Shown piece by piece: positions 1 through 10,634 of a stretch of DNA of 64,000 nucleotides. The notes beneath the pieces are model-generated. The model was not told the origin of the DNA and did not search any database. It worked only from the letters and a program-made list of their open reading frames with translations. Source of the stretch: Furcasterigmium furcatum (lineage: Eukaryota > Ascomycota > Sordariomycetes > Glomerellales > Plectosphaerellaceae); assembly GCA_001599815.1 (NCBI GenBank), contig BCIA01000001.1, positions 6,814,961 through 6,878,960 on the forward strand, in the 5' to 3' direction. Position 1 is the stretch's first letter; every line of letters starts with the position of its first letter. A program made the position numbers and the translations under genes.

Positions 1-487
1 TGAGCAGGTGTACTTGCACGGGGGCGCGCCCCTTCCACCAACCTTCCATCTTGTTGCCGCGCCTTCCTTCGTGGTGTAGATATGGCGGATCACGATGGCA
101 TCCGCACCACCTGACAGCAGCAAAAGCATCATTCACTTAATTTATTAAGCAGACGTCTGATTCACCTTCTCGACCTTCCTTCCATCTGAGCCTCCACCTC
201 CCTTCCACCCTCCTCAACCTCCTCCACCCACGCGGATTCTACCAACGTTAACCTCCACCCTTCTCCATCCTCTGTCTCCCGGTAACCCGAGTCCTTGCAG
301 CGGCTGTTTGTCAGATACAGAGACCACATGTCCAGCTCAAGGTCCACACAACCACTTTGGAAAGTTCACCGTTTGATGGGCTTGACTAAGCGGGCACACA
401 ACGGCTGAAAGGGGTCCAGGGCGCAATTGGTATCCCACCACACTTGCACCCCTGAGCGTATGTGTTAGCTACCATTGGGGGACATTG
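1..487. other. Intergenic, left edge
   Basis: No supported gene. Short open frames on both strands lack splice support, family signatures or a plausible start. The right part is the 3' flank of the small secreted-peptide gene that ends at 488 on the minus strand. Confidence 0.5.
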
Positions 488-791
488 TCATGGGGTCGTC
501 AAGGGGTCACTGTCCTGATGTTGAATCCTCCCGATCTGATAGATAAGGTGAAAACAAGCATCCATAGAGTCAAGAAAGGACTTACAGAGCTGCACAGACT
601 GTCGTTCACGCAGAGCCCCCCGCAAGTTTGGCGTTCTTCCAGCTGGTTGGCGCCGGCGTTGTCCTTTAGGTGCACAAGAGTCAGTGTGTCTACGTAACCT
701 GGCTTAATGCCGCACGTACCTTGCCGGGGTTGATGGGGTTGGCACAGGCCAGAGTGATGGCGAGAGCCAGGACGGCGATGGAGAACTTCAT
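488..791 (-). CDS. Small secreted Cys-containing peptide, three exons
   Basis: Minus-strand gene read as exons 791-720, 663-586 and 535-488, about 65 residues. Exon 1 encodes a signal peptide (MKFSIAVLALAITLA, then CANPINP). Exon 2 encodes a spacer ending LEER followed by QTCGGLCVNDSLC, so an ER dibasic-like site precedes the three visible cysteines. Donors are GTACGT and GTAAGT, and acceptors are AAG and CAG; both joins are phase 0. The first intron is 56 bases and the second 50. A second acceptor 21 bases further in would shorten the tail by seven residues in frame. The TATA-like box 877-883 lies about 85 bases upstream of the ATG. I recognise no family. The architecture is that of fungal small secreted proteins or effector candidates. 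The cysteine-free C-terminus suggests that the last exon may be mis-set or decayed. Confidence 0.55.
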
Positions 792-876
792 GTTGAGTGA
801 TGATGGTTTGGGCGGTGACTATGAGGATGCTGCTTGATGTTGAGTTGAGTCTCAAGAAGTTTTCAGACCGGGTTCA

Positions 877-883
877 TTTTATA
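877..883 (-). promoter_or_regulatory. TATA-like box of small secreted-peptide gene
   Basis: TATAAAA on the minus strand, about 85 bases before the ATG at 791. Position and sequence fit a fungal core promoter. Confidence 0.4.
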
Positions 884-1527
884 GACGACCACAAGGGCGC
901 CTCTGTGGACCGAAGATCGTCAGACAACTCCGCATTCCCTTGATCCAGTCAACACGACATAATAGGAAGCCAGAACCGTGCCACATTGGCGGACTACTGT
1001 GCCGCGTTGGCTGGCCTATGGGAGACGATATGGCCAGCTGTGTCGCCGTACGCCTGCGGCGTGTGAAAATTGCCAATGCGGCCGCGATAGGAAGGAGAGA
1101 GCTGTGCCGCCCCCTCCCAATCCCTTTCGCCAACACGACGTTGCAGCTCCAGGACCCTAACCATGTATTGCAACAGATTTCTCTGGCACTCTTCGGCGCA
1201 TCGATCCCTGCCGACTGATGCTTCACTCGCCCGCTGTAAAACGTCCCACACCCACGACCCCAGAGACAATGCCACCTTCCTAATAGCAATAGCCTTTGCT
1301 TATCGCCGGCTGCGAGGGCTATGTGCAGACTTTTCCCAGCAGAGTCATTGGGTCCTTAGATGTAAGTACAAGGATTAGAACGATCACATTGCCTTCGTGG
1401 CTAGCGCCCCCACTCGTTACACCTCGAGGTAGAGGAGTAAGCGCCTGTAATATACTTAGTAACGTCCGAGACCCCATTCCGGACACTCAAAAAAATCATC
1501 ACCAGAATCGCGACACCAACTTCAAGA
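884..1527. other. Intergenic, normal base composition
   Basis: GC-normal spacer holding the upstream region of the minus-strand secreted-peptide gene. Overlapping frames around 940-1290 exist on both strands but have no recognisable domain and look like chance frames. The right end runs into the RIP-mutated block. Confidence 0.4.
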
Positions 1528-2480
1528 TCAATTAAAACTAGCTACGCTGCAACTGTGATATAGTCCTCTGGACCACTAGGTATTTCAACGTCGCTAGATC
1601 CATCTATCTGATCTATTTTATCGCCAGCCTTAATCTAGGCCCTATAGATAGCGTTGATGTCGGCGAACTTCGAATTAGGGCTAATCTGGACCTTCTTCTT
1701 TTTCCTAGGCCTAGCTGCTTCTAACTAGGCCTCTAGGATCTAGATCTTCTATTGCGAGGTTATAAGGGCGTAGTCCTTCTTATTAAATCCCTTTTAGACC
1801 TTTCTAAATAGTAGGCCTTACGTACTAGTAGGTTAATCTAGCTGGCTATATAGGCGTAGCTAGCCCGATATAAGGATATATTAGCTAAGGGCCTAGGTCG
1901 AGTTTATAAGGCGTCCCTTCGGCGAGTGGTCGTAGGTAGGTCTGTCTATATTTATAGACTTTAACTTACTAAGTCTAAATTCTCTAAATGGCCTTACTTC
2001 TATAGCTCTCTAGAGCCCTAGTAGAACCCTAGCTGAGTTATCGGCAATAGCTCGCCGATGGGTCTAGGCCCACTCTAGAAGGGGTCTAATTATCCCCTTA
2101 TAATTAACCTCCTCTCCCTAATTAGTAGTCCCTAACGATACTAGTCCGCCGGTTAATCGCCGGCCGGTGTCTTAGTACTTATTCCTTAGCGGATTAGCTA
2201 TAATAGCTTACTACTCCTAGTACCGCCGCTAAAGTCCTTAAGCACTCCTATTTATTTACTATTTAACGCCTTTTAGTCGTCGGTTAATTACTAATCGGTG
2301 GGCGCCTCCTTAGAGGTATTATTACCTCTTACTTACTATTAGTTTTCCTATAGTTATTACTACTATTTTTATTAATATCGCTAGGGTAGTAACTCTACTA
2401 TTTACCCCTCTCCTTCCTAATAATAGCCCCTATTATTAGCTATTACTATAAAGTTATAGGTAAGCACTTAGCCTATTACT
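1528..2480 (-). pseudogene. RIP-mutated pogo/Fot1-like transposase relic (C-terminal part)
   Basis: Reading the minus strand from about 2140 to the terminal TGA at 1530-1528 gives one frame of about 200 codons interrupted only by TAG or TAA. These are the codons that C-to-T change makes from CAG and CAA. The frame contains LSKLKS, LLFRKVQKGFNKKDYAL (Q restored from TAA/TAG), a predicted coiled-coil stretch and a basic run RPRKKKKVQ before the end. This order (VLSKL-like block, linker, RLxFRK-like block, coiled coil, basic tail) is familiar from fungal pogo/Fot1 DDE transposases. The region left of 2480 is similarly AT-rich and probably holds more of the element, but I could not follow the frame confidently beyond about 2140. 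It is dead as a gene. Confidence 0.6.
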
Positions 2481-2990
2481 TCTTATTCCTATTATAGGCC
2501 GGGCCTATGAGGGGCGCCGGGCTAGTTAGGCCCGGCGCTATCTAAGCCTACGTGATCTCACGCTAGGTCTTCTCAGCGAGACCCCTACGAGGGAGCAAAG
2601 TTTTCCCTTCTCCTACCCCCTATCAAAGATAGATAATTCTATAGCCTCTTTTCCGGTTTATCGTTTAGACTAGCCGTTAACAAAGGTAAGATCTAATTTA
2701 ATCTAGGAATAAACAAGCTATATACCTATTATAGCGGCTTATATATAAAACTATTTTAGTAACTTAGTAGAGGAGTATAAAAATATTTTTCCTAAAGAGG
2801 CTTTTCCTCTTTTTATACTATTAGAGATAGATAAAATACCCCCTTAAGAGTATACTAGTAAGAGAGTTAGTATTATAGCTATAATTTTATTTTATTCTAT
2901 TATATTCTATTATTATTATATCTACTTTCCCCTCTCTCCTTACTATTATAAACTTCCATACACCACAAAGCCAGACCCAGACTTCACCCC
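1540..2990. repeat. AT-rich RIP-affected repeat block
   Basis: Composition changes sharply against both flanks. TA, TAG, CTA and TTA steps are very frequent and CA/TG steps are depleted, which is the signature of repeat-induced point mutation. The left part contains the transposase relic. The right part (about 2480-2990) is a different-looking segment with a GC-rich inverted repeat at 2498-2536 and a pyrimidine-rich TATA-bearing tail; it resembles a degenerate LTR or other non-coding repeat, but no element ends were proved. Confidence 0.7.
2498..2536. repeat. GC-rich inverted repeat inside RIP block
   Basis: GCCGGGCCTA at 2498-2507 is the exact reverse complement of TAGGCCCGGC at 2527-2536, with a 19-base loop. 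It forms a GC-rich island within very AT-rich DNA. Confidence 0.55.
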
Positions 2991-3595
2991 TCGATATAAT
3001 CCTTAGACCCAGCGGTTCTACATTTATCCGAATGGTGACTTTTATACCGCGCTGAGATCTTTAAAGGCCAATGTTGTCAGTGATGTTATTGAGAGGGTGA
3101 CAGAGGGTTCTATTCAACTCAAATCGGGGAAGTCTCTACAGCCAGATATCATCATTACCGCCATAGGGTTAAAGCTGCAATTTAGAGGTGCGATCGAACT
3201 GTCCGTCGATAAAGAGATCATAGACCCTTCCACTAAATTTGTTTATAGTAGATGCATGCTCCAGGATACACCAAACCTTACGTTTATCGCGGGCTATGTC
3301 AATGCCTCTTGGACATTGGGGGCAGAGGTCACTGGTACGTTCTTGACACGGCTGTGGCGGGCCATGTCGTCTCGGGATATCACGGTCGTCACACCAAGAG
3401 TCGACCCCGGGGGGCAGATGAAGGTGCAGCCAATGCTGGACTTGCAGTCCACATACATCCAGAAAGCCGCGCTTATTATGCCCAAGACGGGAAGGATCCT
3501 GGGCTCCGAGGTGGAATTACTTAGTGGACTGCTTCAACCTCGGCTGGGGGAGCATTTTCGATGACATGGAGATTAGCAGAGGGTATCAACATTGA
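2962..3595 (+). pseudogene. Flavin monooxygenase (FMO/BVMO-type) C-terminal pseudogene
   Basis: The reading frame shows FTPRYNP, then TAG at 3004-3006 where the family has tryptophan (TGG to TAG), then QRFY..PNGDFYTALRS, a DIIITAIGL block (the ATG/GATG-like motif before the last FAD contact) and FIAGYVNASWTLGAE, typical of the C-terminal half of NAD(P)H-dependent flavin monooxygenases. Near 3495-3502 the frame slips by one base: the original phase stops at 3564, while the shifted phase reads SWAPRWNYLVDCF..GSIFDDMEI to a stop at 3593-3595, matching the usual family end. The N-terminal FAD and NADP Rossmann motifs are absent; upstream is RIP-mutated repeat. The intact family is about 500-600 residues and only about 200 remain. 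A nonsense codon, a frameshift and loss of the 5' half make it a pseudogene, probably caught by RIP leaking from the adjacent repeat. Confidence 0.75.
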
Positions 3596-4840
3596 AGCTT
3601 ATGCGAATAACTGTTATATTACCTATATTAGAAAATTGTCCGTCTCTTCTCTATCTCGCGGCCGTAATCCCAGTTTCGAGAGAATTCCAAATAGTTGATG
3701 AAGGTGCACTGGCATTCCCAGAATGTCTCGCCTGTCTGTGTAAACTATCGTTCATATCATCGATACCATCTATCCCTTTATCAAGCCCGAGTAGAAAGGG
3801 ACTTCAATGTAGATCTTCTGTCAGAAGGAGTTAGAAAGTAGCCAGCACCTGCGTGAGGCCATATATAACTAACTATTATTTAGACGTTGTTGGCTTTCGT
3901 GAGAGGCGCAGGCCTCATGGCACGTTGAGCCATCCCTCTGTCCTTGGCTTCTCGATGGACGGGCCCCTTTAAGTTATGAAAGGGTCCTTCCTTGAAGGTT
4001 TCGTTGAACCATCTCTCCATTGCGGCGGAAGCCTGACACGGGTCATGTTTCGGTCTGCTGTATCCTTGAGGGACACTGATCGTGCCCTACAAGATGTTAG
4101 CCGGAGGGCATGCAAAGCTGCGGTGGGCCTTGCCGTGTGTGCTGCCTTAGAAGTCATAATCTGGATTTCCACTGTAAGAAAAAGTGAATCATTGATGTTG
4201 GTGTTCTGTAAACGAAAAGAATATTGCTACCAGTCAAACTCTAGGACTTGGTGGGAGGTCCGAGACGAGGCGGTGTCGAGAGGAATTGAGACTGATGAGA
4301 TAAAACAACTCAGAACCAAATACAGACAAACCGGGTTTAGTCTGGTTATTTAAGCTATTTTCTGAAAGGTTTTTAAGAACCACTCGTAATTCACTGCAAC
4401 TTTGTGTTTTCGAAACCATTGTAAGCATCGACTTCTAAGTAACACTACACAAAGGTTTTTAACCAAGACATTCGCCAAGGCCGAGCGAGAAGTTCCAAAA
4501 CCAAACATTTTAGGTCAAAAGTTTTAGAAAGAATCTTTTTGTCACATATCTAAATTTCTGCAATAAAGACTTGATAGGCTAAAATAATAGTTGCCGAGGC
4601 TGACTTTAAGAGACTTCACCGTTTGACAATCATTCCGACGCTCTGCTGATAGAGTATTATAAGCCATACAGGACGATGTTTACGCTGATAAAGAGTGAAG
4701 CCTCGATGAAGAAGAACTATACCAAGACCTTGTAGGTCTATTAACATGAGCCAGAAATGTGTAAAAAAAATAAGCAGTGGTTGCTATCCACAACCCATAG
4801 TGCCTCCCCGCGCCATTTCCCGTAGACGCCGGCCGTAGCA
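3596..4840. other. Intergenic
   Basis: No supported gene. A 125-codon ATG-initiated frame at 3976-4353 (plus) with a hydrophobic stretch near its middle was considered. It has no recognised domain, no clear promoter and no intron signals, so it is left as a possible orphan only. The stretch 4360-4680 is moderately AT-rich. The right end is the 3' flank of the Clr5-ankyrin gene. Confidence 0.4.
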
Positions 4841-6935
4841 TTAGATCAGGATAGGAGCCTTCCTCTCGATCAAAAACTTTACAATGGCATCGTGACCAGC
4901 ACCAGATGCCAATAAAAGTGGGGTGACGATATCCCCGCCGTCCATAGTCCCTTGACAAGCAATATCCGCGCCATGATCAGCGAGCAGCTTGACTATTTCC
5001 AGATGACCATGCTCAGCCGCTTGATGAACGGGCCTCCGATTCGTCTTTGTACATGCCTCAACGCTTGCTCCTTTGGAGACCAATATGCTGGCAACCTCCA
5101 AATGACCGCACCTGGCGGCAATCAATAAGGCCGTCTCCCCTGATGATGCAGGCAGGTTGACATCGGCACCGTTTTGTATCAGCAGCTCCGCGATACTCAA
5201 GTGCCCTTCTTGGGCGGCCAAGAAAAGAGGTGTCCAGTCGTTCTCCCCGGCCTGGTTAACTTCCGCCCCGGCTGCGATGAGAGCTCTGACAGTTTCGGCA
5301 TGCCCTCCCTGAACAGCCTGGTGGATCGGCCAGCGCTGGTTGGATAACCTCGGTTTCGTCCAGTCAGCTCCGCTGGTGAGTAAAAGCTCCGCAACTTCAG
5401 TGTGGCCGTATTTGCAGGCCAACCACAGAGCGGTTATTCCGTCATCATCTTCTGCATTAACCAAAGCTTTGTGCTGGATGAGAAGACCCACGGTTTGCAG
5501 GTGATTCCTCTGAGCGGCCAAATGGATGGGCCGTCCGTTGGAAAGTTTTGGCAGACTACAATTGACATCTAAATTCGGAGTGGAGGCCAGAATGACCTTC
5601 ACAATGTCGTTGTGGCCTCGGTGGCATGCCAGCATAAGCGGGGTCCATCCGTCCGCGTCGGCATCATTCGTCGTGCCGCCTGCGTGAATGAGACTATTCA
5701 CGCAGTCGAGGTGTCCTTTATGGGCTGCCTGATGAATAGGACGCCAGCCCTTGGTGTTTGGAAGATCGGGGGCGGCACCCGCCTTGAGGAGAATCTCAAG
5801 GATGGCGTAGTGACCTCCTGAAGCAGCTAGGAACAAAGGCGTCTCGCCAGAGGGTCCCTGGACGTCATAACATTCTGGCGCAGATTTGAGAATTAACTCT
5901 AATGTCGCAGTACGGCCATTCAGTGCTGCCTGGTGGATGGCTTGTCGTCTTCGTGTCTTGGTGGCGGGCGGAGGAGTGATGACCCTGCTGGCGACACTTG
6001 GGCTTTGGCTCGCAAATACCAGCCCCGGGGAGTACAGAGGGCCCGTGCCGCCGTGATGGAAGTCGACCAATGTATTTTCCAACCAATCGAATGTGTTCTG
6101 ATCAAATTCGCAGTGGGCGGGCGACTGTACCTCTGGCCTGCGAGGAGCAGGGGAAGACTTAGCAATGTCCGGACCAGCCGCAGGTTGCTCCAGGAGTGGC
6201 AGAGCGGACGATGTGGCAGTGAAGTTGGACTGATGCTTGGTATTATCGCTCGGAATCTTTTCAGTTACGTCGTCATATGCGCCTTGGGTGTCCACTTGAA
6301 TTGTTGTTTGACCCGACAGCTGTGTGTCCAAGTGTGCTGAGTCCTGAGACTGAATGGCTTCCCCAGCCAACAGACTGGAAGGTTCGGGAGGGTGCAGATG
6401 TATGACAGAAGATGACTGGTGGTTCTCGCACTCATGCATGTCTAAAACTCGCCGGGTCAGCTGGCATAGCGTGGTGGTTTGACCTGGGAAAGGGGTCCAA
6501 GCCGTACCGTGAACCGGCGGGGCACGGGATCCTGCGCGGGATCCTGCATCAAGACCAAGATTCTTCCAATGGCGGTCTAGACGTTTCGATTTGACAGGTC
6601 TACCGTTTTGATAAACCCCAGAGTTCATGGTGCCCTCCTCTGTATCGCGCTTTCGTTTGTTGAATGCTTCGCGAGCTGCCTCCTGACTGATATTCTTCTT
6701 CCAGCCCCATTCCGAGAACTTCCTCTTGTACATCGCCACCCTTTGGAAGGCGGGTTAGTATCTGTTGTGTTGTGAACAAGTAATAGGCCCAGCAAGAGTC
6801 TCACGTCGCCCGGAAGCCTTTCCCGTCCATCTCCCTGATCACCTCATCGAGGGTTTTGTCGTAATAGAGGGGCTCAATCACACTTTTCTGGTTCTCCCAG
6901 TCGGTGGCACTCGGCCCCTTGTGGGGTCGAGACAT
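4841..6935 (-). CDS. Clr5-domain ankyrin-repeat protein
   Basis: Two exons, 6935-6805 and 6740-4841, give about 676 residues. The intron has donor GTGAGA, a perfect TACTAAC branch site and an AAG acceptor; the join restores GFRATVAMYKRKFSEWG, the conserved end of the fungal Clr5 domain, which neither exon encodes alone. Clr5 covers roughly residues 10-62. A low-complexity linker of about 240 residues follows. From about residue 309 to the end there are roughly ten ankyrin repeats with repeated PIHQAA, TPLFLAA and GHLEIVKLL signatures. Ankyrin arrays bind proteins. Clr5 is a small fungal domain named after a fission-yeast silencing factor; a role in chromatin or signalling here is inference. 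No membrane segment or signal peptide is visible. The ATG at 6935 begins MSRPHKGP directly before the domain. Confidence 0.85.
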
Positions 6936-7938
6936 GATGAAAATTCGAACTTGGACATGAAGACAAGTGAAGAAGCCGCTGAGGCATCCTGTCAACAACT
7001 CCGGCTGGAGACCGGAGTTTGTAGGCAGGCGATCTTCAGCTGGCCGCCGCAATGCGGCCAGGGCACCCCGTGACAAAAGTTTTTGACCCCTGCAACGGCG
7101 ATCACTATTGGTTGGAATGTGAGAGGGCTCCGGCCAAAAGTCTCTGGGAATTCCAAAGGTTTCTGGCCCCCAACGTCGTAAACGAATGAGATGAGGGGAC
7201 AGCGAGACGAAGCGGCACGAATGGCGCGTTGTGGCTGCGGTGAGTGAGGCGCAGCGGTTTCGCTTGTCAAAAGTCTACAAATGAGTCATTCATCGAGAAA
7301 AGAGAGGTTTCCGAATTCCCTGACTCGCTTAGTCATTAAAGCGTGCTGAGGTATTAACAAATAGAGTGTTAGTCACCCTAGGATCACCACTAGCCATCCG
7401 AGGGGTGATCGGGGAGATCCTTTTATATAACTATGTCGCGATGGCAATTCACCAAGCCGGACCAACCGTGATTATAGCTGTGGGGAAAGTCGCGCTGGAC
7501 AACAGATCTTGCTGTTTTCTCTATATTGAATACAGCTTCTCTATGCGTACACTCGTGCTCATTATCATTGATGGTGTTCCGCAATGAAGAAGTAAAAGTC
7601 AGTCCGTCAAGTCGGCATGTTGCACGCCATGCTCCTCCGTTCACTCCCAGTGTCATTCTTCAATGTCTCGTACCTGGGCAGTCTCGATGACATGCCCCAA
7701 TGGGAGGTCGCAAATCAATATTTTATGATTCTGCAGGCATGAGGACCAAAGAAGCATCTCTTTCCGGGGTGGCGCTGGGTTGGAATGGCCCTCTCGTGGG
7801 CAATGATGCAGATATCGTTGACGTGACACGCCAATTCCGGAACCCCTTGGGTCTTCTTGCTGGGTCTCGCTAGGTCTCCCACTGAGATGATATTCCATGT
7901 CGTTTCTGTTTGTTGCCGTAATCGTTGTATCTGCCAAG
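6936..7938. other. Intergenic between two minus-strand genes
   Basis: About 1 kb holding the upstream region of the Clr5-ankyrin gene and the 3' flank of the glycosyltransferase. Short frames are inconsistent and have no recognisable product. Confidence 0.45.
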
Positions 7939-9226
7939 TTATCCCCGGCCACGCTCGACACGGACCTGCTCCTCAATCAGGGGCATGCAGCCGAACATCT
8001 CGGCAAAGTCGTTGAGGCATTTGCTGCGCGCCTCCATATGGCCCTTCTTCCTGCTGATGCCCTCGGCGGGGTCGGCGTTGTACCACTCCTTGTGCCCTCT
8101 GACGAGCAGTGGGCCAGAGCCTGTGAGGAGGGCGTGGACATAGTTCATGGCGATGTCCTCGCAATTGAGGTGGTCGTCCACATACGAGCGGATGTTGGTC
8201 ATGACAGGGTCGTCGGAGGAGAAGTAATCGAGGAAAGCGAGGTGGGAGAAGGCGAGGTTCGTGATGATGAGATTATAGTCGTCTTTGTTCCCGTCGCAAA
8301 ACGTGTACCTCCATTCGCCGTTGCCGCCCAGGTCGGCGCATCGCGGCATGGCGCCCGTGAGGCGATGCTTGCCAAACTTGCGCCAGGTCTGGAAGACAAA
8401 CTCGAGGTCGTCGGGGTAATAGTAGACGTCGTCGTCGGAGAGAAGCACGGCTTGCGTCTCGAACTTCGGATCTGGCCAGAGCTTTTGATTCAAGCTGTTG
8501 ACGGGCGAGGCGCGATACCGAACAGGCACGCCGTGCTTGGACTTGAAATTTGCAGGCGGTTTCTCGTCGAGGTTGTTCCAGACGATGACCACTTCGTGTA
8601 AGGAGGGAATGTCGACATCGAGGAGGATCGTCAGGGTTTTATTGAGCTCCTTCGGTCGGCGGTACGTCTGCATTGCGATTCTGTGGAAACAAGAAACAAG
8701 TCAGCGAGTGCGCCTTGGCGATGGGGAATAATACCTGATCGGCCGCTATCCCCCAGATTTTCATCAACTGCCGGGCGGGTTGGTCGCATCCTATCGCCTG
8801 ATTCGCGGGCGGGCTGATCGACCCTGGTCGCGACAACAGGGATGCGATCCATCGCCAATGCAACGGCGAGAGACGACATGAGATGGCACGAGGAAAGGAG
8901 GGAGAAACTCACGTGAATTTGTCGGACATCAGACCATCGTATTTGTTCTGTGCCTGTTTCCAGAACTCGGGCGAGCCGGCGTGCGTCTCCCCACTGCAGG
9001 CAGGGATGCGAGCGGAAGAGGACACGGGTTTCGGCTTCATTTTGTCGGGGAGAAGGGAGTCGACGGTGTGGACGACGTTTTCGGGAACGACGTGCCGCCA
9101 TTTTGTCGTACTGGCGAGGCCGAGGAGGACGAGGAAGAATGTCGCCGTGAAGAAGAGAGCGATGAAGATGGGAACGCTCCTGCTACACCGCCGCCGGGCC
9201 TTGATGGGAGCGACGTAGGCGTCCAT
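7939..9226 (-). CDS. GT64-type (exostosin-like) Golgi glycosyltransferase
   Basis: Exons 9226-8913 and 8680-7939, about 351 residues. Exon 1 encodes a short basic cytosolic tail and one membrane anchor (about residues 17-38, VPIFIALFFTATFFLV), a type II topology. The join restores KFTIAMQTYRRPKELNKTL, the start of a nucleotide-sugar transferase fold. Asp-rich SDDDVYYYPDDLEF (D187-D189) is the expected DxD metal/nucleotide-sugar site. Further conserved blocks include CEDIAMNYVHALLTG and the Cys pair late in the domain. The pattern resembles the C-terminal catalytic domain of EXT/EXTL proteins (GT64); the acceptor cannot be inferred. The intron, 232 bases, is long for this locus, with donor GTGAGT and acceptor CACAG. 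It is probably a Golgi lumenal enzyme acting on glycoconjugates. Confidence 0.8.
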
Positions 9227-10634
9227 GTCGAGAGCGGGCGTCGGCCGAGAGAATGGCGACAGTCGAGGAGAGGAGGCTTCTCTTCAGACTCTCCCCTCCG
9301 CTGCCGTTGCGCCTGGCGACGGATCTGAGGATGTCGAGCGATGCGACTCCAGCAGATGGGTTGCGCGTGAGGTTCACGAAGGTTGACGCCAGAGTGGACG
9401 CGATTGGCGATGACTGTGGCGGCGCCGAGAAAAAAGGAAGGGGAATGGCGGTGACGTCGCGCGGGCCAAATGGGAGAGGGAGAAGGAAGTAATTAGCGAG
9501 GGGGCAGACACGGGCAGGCGCAGACAGACATGTCGCAGTCTCCCGTGGTTAGGACGGGAAGGAAGCATGTCGTACCTTCCAAGAAGCGGTTTCGGTGGGC
9601 CGCGACTTCGGAAGCAGTCATTTCAAGTCTCGGGCAGCCAGGAAGCTACTTCCTCATGAACTAGGTATCGTACTAAATTCGTGGTGTAGGTGGTACGTGT
9701 ACGAGTGTTTGGCCGAAGAAACGCAGTGATCCGGCCTGTACGATGTCCCACTACCTGCCAGCAAGGGGCCAGCCGCTTGACTGAACCAAATTGCAAGCTT
9801 TGGCCACGAACAAAACAACATCCTTCTGGCCCCTGGGTAGAGTACATTCCCGGGGCTTAATCAGAGGCACACCGAGACTACCTATTCAGCCGTGCCTCGA
9901 AGGATCATCGATGCATCTCCATAGTATCTTCAAGGGTACTTGCCTCCCGTCCTCTCGGTTGCTCGCGTGTGTCAAAGCCTTGGCTTCTCGCGGACCCGCA
10001 AACGCTCATGCTGTCAGTGGGGCATTTCTGCCTCTAAGGGCCGAATGACAGGTCCCCGGAAGTCATGCCGGCACTGGCATGCGCCGCTAAAGGGGGCTAT
10101 TGGTGCTTAAATTTTGGGAGTCTTGACTCGGAAGGAAGTCACGAGCAGCCATCATCTCTGGCGCGTCTCCAACTTGATCCCAGCCATCCTCTTCCTTGTT
10201 CTATCACCGAGGAAAATCAAGTCGGGGCCAACCCTCAAATCTCCTGCTCGCTGTCGTGCTCCATCTAAGCGTAGCACCATAGCCATTTTCGCCAATCTCA
10301 CAGGCCGCGTCTCACAGGAATCCACCGGCTAGCTAGGGCAGACCGGAAGGCTGCCACGTACTGGCACTGCGTCAGCTGACCCGCCTCTGTCGTCGCCCTC
10401 AATCGACCCGGCGTTCAATGTCCGTCGAGTTGTGTCTAGCTGACGGGCCGAGTCAGGGAACTGTGAGCCAGCAGTACGGCCTCCCAAGCGGACCAGGCCA
10501 TCAGCCGAACCATGTTGCATGATTGGACAAGATGATGACCACTGTGACAAGACATTCGGAACTTCGAAAGGAGTATAGATTCAATGCCACACGGGAATCA
10601 CTACACCAAATTATGTCTAACGACTAACAGAACC
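9227..10634. other. Intergenic
   Basis: About 1.4 kb between two minus-strand genes. It holds the promoter region of the glycosyltransferase gene and the 3' flank of the MFS gene. No gene, repeat or RNA signal could be supported. Confidence 0.45.

Noticed and set aside
940..1290. Overlapping frames on both strands (up to 136 codons) in the left spacer
   Set aside because: No domain, no splice pattern, and strands contradict one another; GC-rich composition explains them.
3976..4353. 125-codon ATG frame with a hydrophobic stretch
   Set aside because: No recognised motif or promoter and no supporting context; kept only as a comment in the spacer entry.
7897..8601. 234-codon plus-strand frame opposite the GT64-like gene
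   Set aside because: It is the antisense shadow of the glycosyltransferase exon, which has a conserved domain and a spliced N-terminus.
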